Source of the DNA: Arcticimaribacter sp002477625 | GTDB taxonomy: Bacteria; Bacteroidota; Bacteroidia; Flavobacteriales; Flavobacteriaceae | Direction: 5' to 3' | Assembly: GCA_943846665.1 (NCBI GenBank) | Contig: OX044358.1 | Span: forward strand, 310,001-374,000 | DNA length: 64,000 nucleotides | Shown: positions 34,400 to 42,834 of the stretch, one piece after another | How positions within the stretch are numbered: position 1 is the first letter of the stretch | Layout of the letters: each line of letters starts with the position of its first letter | Translations under genes and position numbers: made by a program | The notes under the pieces: model-generated | The model's database searches: none | What the model was told of the DNA's origin: nothing | What the model saw: only the letters and a program-made list of their open reading frames with translations

Positions 34400-35707
34400 T
34401 TATACACGTGTTATTTTAGCTCCAATTGCTTGAAGACGTTCTATAATTTTTTCATATCCTCGATCAATTTGCTCGATGTTATGAATTGTACTGGTTCCTT
34501 CGGCAGATAGGGCAGCTATCAGCAGCGATATTCCGGCTCGAATATCAGGTGACGTCAGCGTCGCTGCTTTTAAATTAGACTCAAAACCATGCCCAATAAT
34601 GGAAGCGCGATGCGGGTCGCAAAGGATAATCTTAGCTCCCATATCGATGAGTTTATCCGTAAAGAATAACCTGCTTTCAAACATTTTTTGATGAATCAAA
34701 ACACTTCCACGTGCTTGCGTAGCTACAACCAATACGATACTCAGTAAGTCAGGGGTAAATCCGGGCCATGGCGCATCGGCAACAGTTAATATAGAACCGT
34801 CGATATAGTTTTGTATTTCGTAACCATCGGTATGGGCTGGAATATGAATGTCGTCTCCCTGGCGTTCAATGGTTAATCCTAGTTTTCTGAATACAGAAGG
34901 AATTTGTCCCAAATATTCCCATTGTACGTTTTTGATGGTCAACTCACTTCTTGTAAGGGCTGCTAAACCAATCCAACTTCCAATTTCGACCATGTCGGGC
35001 AATACGCGGTGATCGGTTCCCATTAGATCCGATACTCCTTCAATAGTCAATAAGTTTGAACCAATTCCACTGATTTTAGCCCCCATACGATTCAACATGG
35101 AGCACAACTGCTGCAGATAAGGTTCGCAGGCTGCGTTGTATATAGTAGTTTCACCTTTTGCTAAAACTGCGGCCATCACGATATTGGCAGTTCCCGTTAC
35201 CGAGGCCTCATCCAACAACATAGAAGTACCAACAAGTTGCTCGGCTTCAACTGTATAAAAATGTTCTTCTCGACTATAATTAAAACGAGCTCCTAGATTG
35301 ATCAAGCCTTCAAAGTGGGTATCCAATCGTCTTCTTCCAATTTTATCACCCCCAGGACGAGGAATACTTCCTTTTCCAAAGCGAGCTAAAAGTGGGCCAA
35401 CCAGCATGATTGAGCCCCGTAAACCCCTACCGTCTATTTTATACTGATCAGAAGAAAGATAGTCTAAGTTAATTTCATCCGCTTGAAATGCATAACTACC
35501 CGAAGAAATTTGTTCCACTTTCACTCCAAAATTACGAAGCAGTTGAATGAGCTTGTTGACATCAATAATATCAGGTATATTGCTAATAGTAACGCGCTCG
35601 GGAGTTAATAAAACAGCACATAATATTTGTAAGACCTCATTTTTTGCTCCTTGTGGCGTAATTTCTCCCTTAAGGCGCTGTCCCCCTTCTATAATAAATG
35701 ATCCCAT
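34400..35707 (-). CDS. murA: UDP-N-acetylglucosamine 1-carboxyvinyltransferase MurA
   Basis: This cytoplasmic enzyme (435 residues) transfers enolpyruvate to UDP-GlcNAc, the first committed step of peptidoglycan synthesis. Motifs include GAKNEVLQI near 20-28 and the catalytic loop RPGGDKIGRRRLDTH near 117-131. In most MurA proteins that loop has Cys115; here the equivalent residue is Asp121, a change known to give fosfomycin insensitivity in other bacteria. The gene follows DUF4290 by 4 bases on the same strand, an arrangement common in Bacteroidota. Confidence 0.95.
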   Translation of the reverse strand: MGSFIIEGGQRLKGEITPQGAKNEVLQILCAVLLTPERVTISNIPDIIDVNKLIQLLRNFGVKVEQISSGSYAFQADEINLDYLSSDQYKIDGRGLRGSIMLVGPLLARFGKGSIPRPGGDKIGRRRLDTHFEGLINLGARFNYSREEHFYTVEAEQLVGTSMLLDEASVTGTANIVMAAVLAKGETTIYNAACEPYLQQLCSMLNRMGAKISGIGSNLLTIEGVSDLMGTDHRVLPDMVEIGSWIGLAALTRSELTIKNVQWEYLGQIPSVFRKLGLTIERQGDDIHIPAHTDGYEIQNYIDGSILTVADAPWPGFTPDLLSIVLVVATQARGSVLIHQKMFESRLFFTDKLIDMGAKIILCDPHRASIIGHGFESNLKAATLTSPDIRAGISLLIAALSAEGTSTIHNIEQIDRGYEKIIERLQAIGAKITRV

Positions 35708-35711
35708 TTTA

Positions 35712-36362
35712 TTAGTAACGTTTACGATTATTTCGGTTCGCTTTTTTTGGTTTTACCATTTGGTTACTTTTGGGACCGTTACCATTTTTGGGTTTGGATT
35801 TCAAAAACTCAGTAGTTTCCGTAAGCGGTAAATACTCGGGATTCACCACCAATGTTTTTTCAGAAAGTTCGCTCAAATGATTGAAGATAACTTCATCATC
35901 AACCGTATCTTTATTCCAACTCAAGAAACATTTTTTCATGTGGTTTGCAATATTGAAAACCAATGCATCTTTCATTTCACCAGCTTCCCAATTTCGAGCC
36001 ACATCAATCATATTCTTGATGTTGTTGCCGTAAAAGCGGTATTTAGGAAAGTTCTGAGGGTAAGTCAAGGGTTGTGGGCGCTCTTCTAGCAGCTCGCGAA
36101 GCGGCTTTTCGTAAGGACAATCTACATCCAAATTGAAATCGGACATGATGAACAGCTGATCCCATAATTTATGTTGAAAATCGGGTATATCTCGAAGATG
36201 TGGATTCAAATTTCCCATCACCCCAATAATGGCTTTGGCTTTTTTGTTTCGTTCTTCTCGATCTTCGGTTGCTAACATTTGATCTACCATAATATGAAGA
36301 TGTCTTCCATATTCGGGAATAATTAAAGGCTTGCGTTCTGAGTTATATTGTAGTGCTTCCAT
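35712..36362 (-). CDS. DUF4290 domain-containing protein
   Basis: This 216-residue cytoplasmic protein is DUF4290, found across Bacteroidota next to murA. Recognisable segments are LIIPEYGRHLHIMVDQML, IIGVMGNLNPHLRDI, FKHKLWDQLF-like HKLWDQLFIM and NHMKKCFLSWNKD. The C-terminal 35 residues are basic and low in complexity (KPKNGNGPKSN and KPKKANRNNRKR). Function unknown. Adjacency to murA suggests a link to envelope growth (inference). Confidence 0.88.
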   Translation of the reverse strand: MEALQYNSERKPLIIPEYGRHLHIMVDQMLATEDREERNKKAKAIIGVMGNLNPHLRDIPDFQHKLWDQLFIMSDFNLDVDCPYEKPLRELLEERPQPLTYPQNFPKYRFYGNNIKNMIDVARNWEAGEMKDALVFNIANHMKKCFLSWNKDTVDDEVIFNHLSELSEKTLVVNPEYLPLTETTEFLKSKPKNGNGPKSNQMVKPKKANRNNRKRY

Positions 36363-36438
36363 GAAGTGTTTTGATGGATTGTTGGGTAATTCCTTGCAAA
36401 ATAATGTATTTTAAAGAATTACTGAAATTTTTGTTTGT

Positions 36439-36729
36439 TTATAGTGTAATAATACCTTCGATTGTACTCGTAGCTCGGTAGATGTTTATTACTTCGGTAG
36501 GGTTTTCCATTTCAGCAAGAAAGGTAACACTAACAAAAGTATTCTTACTCGAATTTTTAAGTTTGAGCTTAGCTTGCTTGCCCTCAAATATTTGCTTTAA
36601 TTTTTCTAACTTCTGTTGGTCTCCTCTGACGATGAATTTAAACAAAAAATGACCAGGCCATTCTTGTGAATCTGTTAATTGTTCGTGAAAACGTGAATAA
36701 AATTCTTCTGGATTTTCTTTAGGAATCAT
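36439..36729 (-). CDS. DUF493 family protein
   Basis: This 96-residue alpha/beta protein starts at ATG 36729 (MIPKENPEEFYSRF). DUF493/YbeD proteins have a ferredoxin-like fold; here FLFKFIVRGDQQKLEKLKQIF and YVSVTF-like TFVSVTFLAEM give the strand-helix-strand pattern. YbeD is linked to lipoate or cell-division neighbourhoods elsewhere, but the function is not established. I reject a longer start upstream that reads through the divergent promoter region. It is divergent from the P-loop ATPase. Confidence 0.82.
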   Translation of the reverse strand: MIPKENPEEFYSRFHEQLTDSQEWPGHFLFKFIVRGDQQKLEKLKQIFEGKQAKLKLKNSSKNTFVSVTFLAEMENPTEVINIYRATSTIEGIITL

Positions 36730-36778
36730 TAAGACCGCTATTTTTACACAAATATAGTTCAAATAGACAAACCCATAT

Positions 36779-37330
36779 ATCATCGGATCAAAAACTCCAT
36801 ATAAAATTGTAATCAGTGGCGGACCCGGAAGTGGAAAGACAACCCTGATTAATTTGCTCAAAGAAAGGGGGTACATTTGTTTTGGAGAAATTTCAAGAGA
36901 CTTTATTCAACTGGGTAAAGAACAGGGGATTGACAACTACTTTAAAACCGATCCACATGCGTTTAGTAACTATTTATGGAAGGGACGTCAAAAGCAATTT
37001 CAACAAGCAACAGCATTAACAACGGACTGCGTTTTCTTCGATCGGGCGGTTCATGATGTTGTTGGCTATTTAAATTACGTAAACGACCCCATTCCCACTT
37101 GGGAAAAACAACTGAATGACTTTGCCTATGACCTTGTTTTTCTAATAAAACCTGTAAAAGAAATTTATCGTCAAGACGAAGATAGAATGGAGTCTTTCGA
37201 AGAAGCACTGAAAGTACATAAGAGCCTTACTGACACCTATAACAAAAGTGGACTAAAAACCATATCCCTTCCCTTTACAACGCCTCTAGCCCGGCTGGAT
37301 TTGATCTTAAAACACATCAAGAATGGATAG
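36779..37330 (+). CDS. AAA-family P-loop ATPase/kinase with no conventional start codon
   Basis: This nucleotide-binding protein of the AAA_28 type has the Walker A motif GGPGSGKTT at 36818-36844, then GYICFGEISRDFI, DCVFFDRAVHDVVGYL and LVFLIKPVKEIY. The frame is open upstream only to a TAG at about 36762, and between that stop and the P-loop there is no ATG, GTG or TTG in frame. The first conventional start, TTG 36854, lies downstream of the P-loop and would delete it. The likely start is therefore an ATC/ATT codon near 36779-36809, or the start has been lost. The coordinate given is approximate. It overlaps recQ by 8 bases. Confidence 0.75.
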   Translation: MIGSKTPYKIVISGGPGSGKTTLINLLKERGYICFGEISRDFIQLGKEQGIDNYFKTDPHAFSNYLWKGRQKQFQQATALTTDCVFFDRAVHDVVGYLNYVNDPIPTWEKQLNDFAYDLVFLIKPVKEIYRQDEDRMESFEEALKVHKSLTDTYNKSGLKTISLPFTTPLARLDLILKHIKNG

Positions 37331-39218
37331 TCCAAAGGCATACCTCAAAAAATACTGGGGATACGACAGCTTCCGATCAAAACAAGAGGCTATTATCGGT
37401 CGTGTCCTAGAAAATAAGGACACCGTTGCACTGTTACCAACAGGAGGTGGAAAATCTGTTTGCTATCAACTTCCAGCGCTGATGACTGCAGGCTGTACTT
37501 TGGTCATTTCCCCCTTAATTGCATTGATGCAAGATCAAGTAGAGCAGATGAATGTTAAGGGCATTAAAAGTATGATGCTGACCAATACACAAGCATTGGG
37601 TATCCAATTAGACAATTGTTTGTATGGCAACTTTAAGCTACTCTATTGCTCGCCCGAAAAAGCATTGTCTACTGAATTTAAACTCAGAATTAAAGATTTA
37701 AAAATCAATAGAATTGCTGTTGACGAAGCACATTGTATTTCGGAATGGGGAAACGATTTTAGGCCGGCCTTCAAGCAAATAAAAAACCTCCGGAAATTGC
37801 TTCCCGAAATACCGATTTTGGCAGTAACAGCGACGGCAACTCCAAAAGTCTTAGAAGATATAGTTTCTAGCCTTGAGCTCGAAAAAACCTGCCTTTTTCA
37901 GGAATCTTTTGTTCGATCGAACATCAGCATCAATACCCTTTTTACCGAAGATAAGTTTGGAACTCTGATCAAGCTACTGTCTGGAAATAACAAATCAGGA
38001 ATTGTGTATTGTGGCAGTAGAAAAATGACCGAACAGATTGCCAAAATACTGCAACACAACGAGCTGTCAAGTGCCTATTTTCACGGCGGGAGAACCGCAA
38101 GTGAACGCAAAGAACTGCTCCATGATTGGCTGAACGAAAAAACTAAAATCATGGTAGCGACCAATGCCTTTGGCATGGGTGTAGATAAAAGTGAAGTTGC
38201 TACTGTAATTCATTTAAACCTCCCTTCGAGCATAGAGAATTATTTTCAAGAAGTTGGTCGCGCTGGGAGAAATGGAGCTCCCGCAAAAACTTTTCTTTTG
38301 TTACAACAAAATGACAAGAACAGAATTCGAGATCAGTTTTTAGGTACTCTTCCCGATAAGGAGTTCATTCGCCTGTGCTATAAAAACCTTTGCAATTATC
38401 TCAACATAGCCTATGGAGAAGGCAACGAACTGATTAATAATCTTTCTTTGAGTGCCTTTTGCAAAACCTATAATTTAAATCCCAAAAAAGCACTTGCAAC
38501 TTTATCTTACCTAGAACAAGAAGGTGTTTGTAATCTCATTCAATACAACAAACAACGAGCAACCGTCAAATTTTTATTGAACCAAAATCAAATTCTTGAG
38601 TCACTTAAAGATCAATCGGAAATGTCAAAAGTCATTCAAGGCATTATACGCAATCATCATGATGTGTATACTTCCTCTTTCGAACTCGATCTTGAGCGCA
38701 TTGTCCGCATAAACCAAGTGTCTTTTAAAACTGTAATTCATGCCCTTGAACAATGGCATAAAGAAGGAAATCTAGTTTTAGATTATGCGCAAACAGACAT
38801 TCAAATTCAGTGGCTGGTCCCCCGAGAAGATCAATACACGCTTGCACCTCTTCTAAAACGACTGGAGCAGCACCATCAGGTAAAGAAAGAAAAAATTGAA
38901 GCGATGATTAGCTTTGCTTTTTCGACTGAAACCTGTAAACAAAAACAAATTCTTACGTATTTTGGAGAACATACAACTGAAAACTGTGGCCGGTGCAATG
39001 CTTTAGAATGCCTTCCAAAGAAACAAGTGAAAACTGTTCAAATTGAAATTAAAAATCGCATTGCGGCAGAACTCCAAAATGGAGCAAGGAGCTTAAAAGA
39101 ATTGGATCAATCCATTGCAGATTACACTACCTTTGAAATAGGAGAATCAATTCGAATGCAATTGAGTACGAAAGAACTTCTTTTAACAGACACCAATAAA
39201 TTAAAGCTGAACATATAG
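37323..39218 (+). CDS. recQ: RecQ-family ATP-dependent DNA helicase
   Basis: This is a 631-residue 3'-to-5' DNA helicase. Motif I is LLPTGGGKSVCYQLPA, motif II VDEAHCISEWGNDFR, and motif VI QEVGRAGRNGAPA. The zinc-binding subdomain follows with Cys residues in ETCKQKQILTYFGEHT, ENCGRC and LEC near the C-terminus, preceded by a winged helix. There is no HRDC domain, so the protein is shorter than E. coli-type RecQ in domain content. It acts in recombination and replication-fork repair, and overlaps the ATPase gene upstream. Confidence 0.92.
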   Translation: MDSPKAYLKKYWGYDSFRSKQEAIIGRVLENKDTVALLPTGGGKSVCYQLPALMTAGCTLVISPLIALMQDQVEQMNVKGIKSMMLTNTQALGIQLDNCLYGNFKLLYCSPEKALSTEFKLRIKDLKINRIAVDEAHCISEWGNDFRPAFKQIKNLRKLLPEIPILAVTATATPKVLEDIVSSLELEKTCLFQESFVRSNISINTLFTEDKFGTLIKLLSGNNKSGIVYCGSRKMTEQIAKILQHNELSSAYFHGGRTASERKELLHDWLNEKTKIMVATNAFGMGVDKSEVATVIHLNLPSSIENYFQEVGRAGRNGAPAKTFLLLQQNDKNRIRDQFLGTLPDKEFIRLCYKNLCNYLNIAYGEGNELINNLSLSAFCKTYNLNPKKALATLSYLEQEGVCNLIQYNKQRATVKFLLNQNQILESLKDQSEMSKVIQGIIRNHHDVYTSSFELDLERIVRINQVSFKTVIHALEQWHKEGNLVLDYAQTDIQIQWLVPREDQYTLAPLLKRLEQHHQVKKEKIEAMISFAFSTETCKQKQILTYFGEHTTENCGRCNALECLPKKQVKTVQIEIKNRIAAELQNGARSLKELDQSIADYTTFEIGESIRMQLSTKELLLTDTNKLKLNI

Positions 39219-39219
39219 T

Positions 39220-40155
39220 ATGAGAATAGTCTTTATGGGGACTCCCCAATTTGCTGTTTATGCCCTGCAGGCATTAAATCAATCTGAGCACGATGTCGCT
39301 GCTGTGGTAACCAGTGCTGATAAGCCTGCTGGAAGAGGGAAACAACTCCGTCAGTCAGCTGTAAAAGAATACGCTGTTGCAGAAAAACTCACCTTACTTC
39401 AACCAGAAAACCTAAAAGACCCTGCATTCACTAAAGAGCTAGAACTATTAAATGCCGACGTATTCATCATTGTTGCCTTTAGAATGTTGCCAAAATCAGT
39501 CTGGAGCATTCCGCCAAAGGGTACTTTTAACTTACACGCCTCCCTCCTTCCTAATTACCGTGGGGCGGCACCCATCAATTGGGCGATCATCAACAATGAA
39601 ATAACCACGGGAGCAACGACATTCTATATTGATGATAAAATTGATACAGGTGCTATCCTTCTAAAAGAAGCATTAGCAATTGAACCCTCAGAAACTGTTG
39701 GAAGCTTGCACGATAAACTTGCTCCACTCGGAGCAAACTTGATCTTAAAAACACTAGACTATATCGCAACCAATCCGACTCCAAAACCACAAACACTTAC
39801 TGGAGACGAAAAGGAAGCCCCCAAATTGACCAAAGAAAATACAAAAATTGACTGGAAGCAACCGTTGAAGTATATCGATGGCTTGGTTCGAGGTTTAAAT
39901 CCATATCCAGTTGCGTGGCTTGAAATTCAAAACGGAGCATCCGTTTTAAAAGTGAAAATTTTCAAAGCAACACCAAGCTTTGAAAAACACCGTTTTGAGG
40001 TTGGGAAAATTGTTGTTGCTGATAAAAAAATTAAGATCGCCCATAAAGAAGGCATGCTCAACCTAGAAGAATTGCAATTACCCAATAAAAAAAGGATGCA
40101 AGCACAGGCACTTTTGAATGGATTTACCTTTAAAAATGGAGCTGAGGTCTTATAA
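39220..40155 (+). CDS. fmt: Methionyl-tRNA formyltransferase
   Basis: This 311-residue enzyme formylates initiator Met-tRNA using 10-formyl-THF. The N-terminal Rossmann-like domain has RIVFMGTPQFAVYAL and the catalytic region FNLHASLLPNYRGAAPINWAI (Asn, His), with the later Asp in IDTGAIL. The C-terminal oligonucleotide-binding-like domain has DGLVRGLNPYPVAW. It starts one base after recQ and is presumably in the same transcript. Length fits the family. Confidence 0.95.
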   Translation: MRIVFMGTPQFAVYALQALNQSEHDVAAVVTSADKPAGRGKQLRQSAVKEYAVAEKLTLLQPENLKDPAFTKELELLNADVFIIVAFRMLPKSVWSIPPKGTFNLHASLLPNYRGAAPINWAIINNEITTGATTFYIDDKIDTGAILLKEALAIEPSETVGSLHDKLAPLGANLILKTLDYIATNPTPKPQTLTGDEKEAPKLTKENTKIDWKQPLKYIDGLVRGLNPYPVAWLEIQNGASVLKVKIFKATPSFEKHRFEVGKIVVADKKIKIAHKEGMLNLEELQLPNKKRMQAQALLNGFTFKNGAEVL

Positions 40156-40220
40156 AGCCTAGCATTATTAACAAAACAAGGGTATTTATTAACAAAATCC
40201 TGTTTTTTTAGGGGTTTTCC

Positions 40221-40250
40221 TTGGGACTTACCGTAAACCCTATATATTTG
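40221..40250 (+). promoter_or_regulatory. Strong promoter of the HU gene
   Basis: TTG (40221-40223), a 19-base spacer and TATATTTG (40243-40250) match the Bacteroidota -33/-7 consensus exactly. The start codon is 35 bases further on. This is the best promoter in the window and fits the high expression expected of HU. Confidence 0.82.
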
Positions 40251-40285
40251 TTAGTATACATATTTTTTAATTTAATATTCACACT

Positions 40286-40558
40286 ATGAACAAAACAGAA
40301 TTAATCGACGGAATGGCGGCTGACGCTGGTATCTCTAAAGCAGCAGCAAAAAAAGCACTTGAATCTTTTCTTGGAAACATCCAAGGTAGCCTTAAAGGTG
40401 GTGGACGTGTATCTTTAGTAGGATTTGGATCTTGGTCTGTATCTGCAAGAGCAGCTCGTGACGGAAGAAACCCACAAACAGGAGCTACAATCAAAATTGC
40501 AGCTAAAAATGTTGTGAAATTTAAAGCTGGTGCTGAATTATCTGGAGCTGTAAACTAA
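40286..40558 (+). CDS. HU-family DNA-binding protein
   Basis: This is a 90-residue nucleoid protein. The sequence NKTELIDGMAADAGISKAAA begins a typical HU helix pair. The flexible DNA-binding arm contains ARAARDGRNPQTGATIKI, and the C-terminus AAKNVVKFKAGAELSGAV is canonical. It bends DNA and compacts the nucleoid. It is preceded by a strong promoter and followed by a strong terminator, so it is monocistronic. Confidence 0.96.
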   Translation: MNKTELIDGMAADAGISKAAAKKALESFLGNIQGSLKGGGRVSLVGFGSWSVSARAARDGRNPQTGATIKIAAKNVVKFKAGAELSGAVN

Positions 40559-40581
40559 GTTTCATTTTCAATACCCAATAT

Positions 40582-40610
40582 AAAAATCTCCTTCGGGAGA
40601 TTTTTTTTTG
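40582..40610 (+). terminator. Rho-independent terminator after HU
   Basis: AAAAATCTCC, loop TTCG and GGAGATTTTT, followed by a T run ending near 40609. A perfect stem with a UUCG tetraloop makes this a textbook intrinsic terminator. Confidence 0.92.
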
Positions 40611-40657
40611 TTTTAAACGCTGCTATTGCTCAAAAAAATTATTAAATTCATGTTATC

Positions 40658-41209
40658 ATGGAAATTCATCAAGGAACATTATTAGTTGCAGAACCTTCTA
40701 TTATTGGGGATATAAATTTCCACCGTGCCGTTATCCTATTAGTCAACCATAAAAAAACTGCTTCACTAGGATTTATTCTAAACAAGCCTTTTGACTTTAT
40801 TTTACAAGATATTCTACCGGAGATCAAGAGTTCCATTGAGATACACTACGGAGGCCCAGTGGAACCCGATAACCTATATTTTATTCACAACAGTCCAGAA
40901 TTAATAACTGGCAGTATCAAAATTAATGAGGAATTGTACTGGGGAGGTGACTTTGAAAAAGTAATCGAGTTGCTCAATAACGAATCCATTGGGGAAGAGA
41001 ATATTCGTTTTTTCTTAGGATACTCGGGTTGGGGAGAAAATCAACTTCAAAATGAAATAGAGCTAAATTCTTGGATCATTCAAGAAAATTGTATCGGGAA
41101 CAAGGTAATCAACATAAACTCTGAATCCTTTTGGAGAAAGCAAATTCGTTCCTTAGGAGGAGCCTATTTAATCTGGGGAAATGCTCCGGAAAATCCGAGT
41201 CACAATTAA
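40658..41209 (+). CDS. YqgE/AlgH family protein
   Basis: This 183-residue cytoplasmic protein of the UPF0301 family has GTLLVAEPSIIGDINFHRAVILLVNHK, SLGFILNKP, YGGPVEPDNLYFIH and FFLGYSGWGENQLQNEI, all hallmark segments. AlgH affects alginate regulation in Pseudomonas, but the molecular function is unresolved. It ends in a 4-base overlap with the convergent aminotransferase gene. Confidence 0.9.
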   Translation: MEIHQGTLLVAEPSIIGDINFHRAVILLVNHKKTASLGFILNKPFDFILQDILPEIKSSIEIHYGGPVEPDNLYFIHNSPELITGSIKINEELYWGGDFEKVIELLNNESIGEENIRFFLGYSGWGENQLQNEIELNSWIIQENCIGNKVININSESFWRKQIRSLGGAYLIWGNAPENPSHN

Positions 41210-42051
41210 CTGAGTCGGTATCCTGTGATAAACTTTGAAAATACCCGCTCTGCTTTAATTGAAACAAATACTTTTTTACGGTATTGTTTTACGGATTGAA
41301 TTCCATGAGATAAACTGACAACAAAGAGCTCATCAGCTTTTTGGAGTTCAAAAGGAGAAACAACATCTTCAACCAATTCAATGGTTTCTTGCTTCACCAA
41401 CAAATCAATTACTACCTGACGATAAACAGAAGAACGACATCCGCTTGTTAAAGGAGGTGTTTTTATCTGATCTCCTTTGACAACAAAGATAGCACCCCTA
41501 ATCGTTTCTGTTATTTGTTTGTCTTCGTTTAGAAGCACACAGTCTTCAAAGTCGTTTTCAAAGGCATATACATAAGCAAGCTTGCGCAAACGATCATTTG
41601 ACTGCTCCAAGTTTCCATACAACCCCTTGACGACCCAATGGTCTTTATACAAGTCAATACTGCGATCTGAAGTTTGTACTCCTAATATTGTATCACACGC
41701 TTCAGCATGTAATAGAAAAGATGAGGGTACGATGGGATGGGATCGTGTTATAGAAGCTGTAGAAAAAAAGGAAAAATGAATTTGAGCAGCTTTTTCCAGC
41801 AGATCATTTGCATTCAGAAGTAACAAAACTTGTTCTTCTAAATATTCCATGGTGTAGGTCATGGGAATCCCCATGCGAAGAATACGCATCGAAGCCATCA
41901 TTCTAAAATAATGTGCTTCCCAAAAAATAATTTTACCCGCTTCAACACGAACGGATTCTTGAAAAGGATTGGCAGCCTGCAAAATGGCCTGTAAATCATT
42001 TACAGGAGCAGAATTCAGGTCAGTATAAGCACTACCATTAAGTACAATCAT
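41206..42051 (-). CDS. Aminotransferase class IV
   Basis: This 281-residue PLP-dependent fold-type IV protein is related to branched-chain aminotransferase and aminodeoxychorismate lyase. Segments include FQESVRVEAGKIIFWEAHYFRM, NLEQSNDRLRKLAYVYAFEN, CVLLNEDKQITETIRGAIFVV and LTSGCRSSVYRQVV. I cannot place the usual PLP lysine with confidence: at its expected position, before the conserved Asn of SND, I see Glu-Gln-Ser. A role in folate synthesis or branched-chain amino acid metabolism is plausible but not provable. It follows the START-like gene by 5 bases. Confidence 0.78.
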   Translation of the reverse strand: MIVLNGSAYTDLNSAPVNDLQAILQAANPFQESVRVEAGKIIFWEAHYFRMMASMRILRMGIPMTYTMEYLEEQVLLLLNANDLLEKAAQIHFSFFSTASITRSHPIVPSSFLLHAEACDTILGVQTSDRSIDLYKDHWVVKGLYGNLEQSNDRLRKLAYVYAFENDFEDCVLLNEDKQITETIRGAIFVVKGDQIKTPPLTSGCRSSVYRQVVIDLLVKQETIELVEDVVSPFELQKADELFVVSLSHGIQSVKQYRKKVFVSIKAERVFSKFITGYRLS

Positions 42052-42056
42052 AGAAT

Positions 42057-42449
42057 TTAAGCTGAACCAAGAACTTGTTTCAAACTAGAAACTAAATTAT
42101 TCCAAAGCATTTTTGCTTCCTCCAATTCATCTTCATCAGCGAAGTCAGAAACATAGAGAGAAACGTCTTTAGTGATTTCGTCTACCACTATTTTCAGTTC
42201 AAAATAACAGTCATCTTGATCTTCCTCATCGTTGATCCATCGAAAGCGAACTCTTTCATTATTTTTTTTCTGAATGAGTTTTGCATATTCTTCTGTATCA
42301 TCCCAAATAAAGGTGTAGTCTTCACCTCTAGAATTCACATTATCAGCAAACCATTCAGATAAGCCTGAGGGAGTTGATAGATACTGAAACAACAGTTGTG
42401 GTGATGCTTGAAAATCATATTCTATAGAGAAAGCTGTTTTAGTTGTCAT
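42057..42449 (-). CDS. START-like domain protein (SRPBCC superfamily)
   Basis: This 130-residue protein of the AHSA1/START-like type is common in Bacteroidota. The conserved core is LLFQYLSTPSGLSEWFADNVNSRG, then FIWDDTEEYAKLI, VRFRWIND, ITKDVSLYVSDFADEDE and the C-terminal LVSSLKQVLGSA. I start it at ATG 42449; a TTG 21 bases upstream falls inside a likely -7 element. Ligand and role are unknown. It is cotranscribed with the aminotransferase gene. Confidence 0.83.
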   Translation of the reverse strand: MTTKTAFSIEYDFQASPQLLFQYLSTPSGLSEWFADNVNSRGEDYTFIWDDTEEYAKLIQKKNNERVRFRWINDEEDQDDCYFELKIVVDEITKDVSLYVSDFADEDELEEAKMLWNNLVSSLKQVLGSA

Positions 42450-42551
42450 TAAAAATTTATTTACTGCCAATATATTGAAAAATGTAACACCTTAGATCAA
42501 AAAAAAAGAGTTTTTTAAAGATAAATGTTAAGGCTATTGAATTCTATTTTT

Positions 42552-42559
42552 TATATTTG
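42552..42559 (+). promoter_or_regulatory. -7 promoter element for tRNA-Met
   Basis: TATATTTG matches the Bacteroidota -7 consensus exactly and lies 13 bases upstream of the mature tRNA. No clear TTG is found at ideal -33 spacing. Confidence 0.65.
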
Positions 42560-42572
42560 CAACCTCCTATTT

Positions 42573-42646
42573 GGCGAGGTAGCTCAGCTGGTTAGAGCGT
42601 CGGATTCATAACCCGGAGGTCGGGGGATCGTGCCCCCCTCTCGCTA
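42573..42646 (+). tRNA. tRNA-Met (CAT anticodon)
   Basis: Acceptor stem GGCGAGG pairs with TCTCGCT (two G-U wobbles). The D arm is GCTC/GAGC and the anticodon is CAT at 42607-42609. The T stem is GGGGG/CCCCC with loop ATCGTGC in place of the canonical TTCGAnT; discriminator A at 42646; CCA is not encoded. The strong D and anticodon arms match elongator-type tRNA-Met of Bacteroidota. The T-loop change is discussed in the findings. Confidence 0.93.
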
Positions 42647-42650
42647 CAAA

Positions 42651-42680
42651 AAACATCTATTAATTTAGGTGTTTTTTTTT
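42651..42680 (+). terminator. Terminator after tRNA-Met
   Basis: AAACATCTA (42651-42659), loop TTAATT and TAGGTGTTT (42666-42674) pair with one G-U wobble and are followed by a T run. Confidence 0.75.
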
Positions 42681-42800
42681 GCAACAATTTTAACACACTC
42701 CCCTACACATTTTTAAAGTCGCAGTTGTTCTTGTTATTTTTAAAACAAACTCCTTTTACTACTCTATTCAAATTTCCATAACATTCAACTTTTATTGAAG

Positions 42801-42808
42801 TACCTTTG
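42801..42808 (+). promoter_or_regulatory. -7 promoter element for the flavin reductase gene
   Basis: TACCTTTG matches TAnnTTTG and lies 26 bases before ATG 42835. It supports that ATG, with initiation close to the GTG at 42829, as the true start. Confidence 0.5.
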
Positions 42809-42834
42809 CATCAATAAGAAAAGAGCCTGTGCAC

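Noticed and set aside
36730..36876. Longer N-terminus for the DUF493 protein
   Set aside because: It would cover the divergent promoter and the P-loop coding region of the ATPase; ATG 36729 fits the family length.
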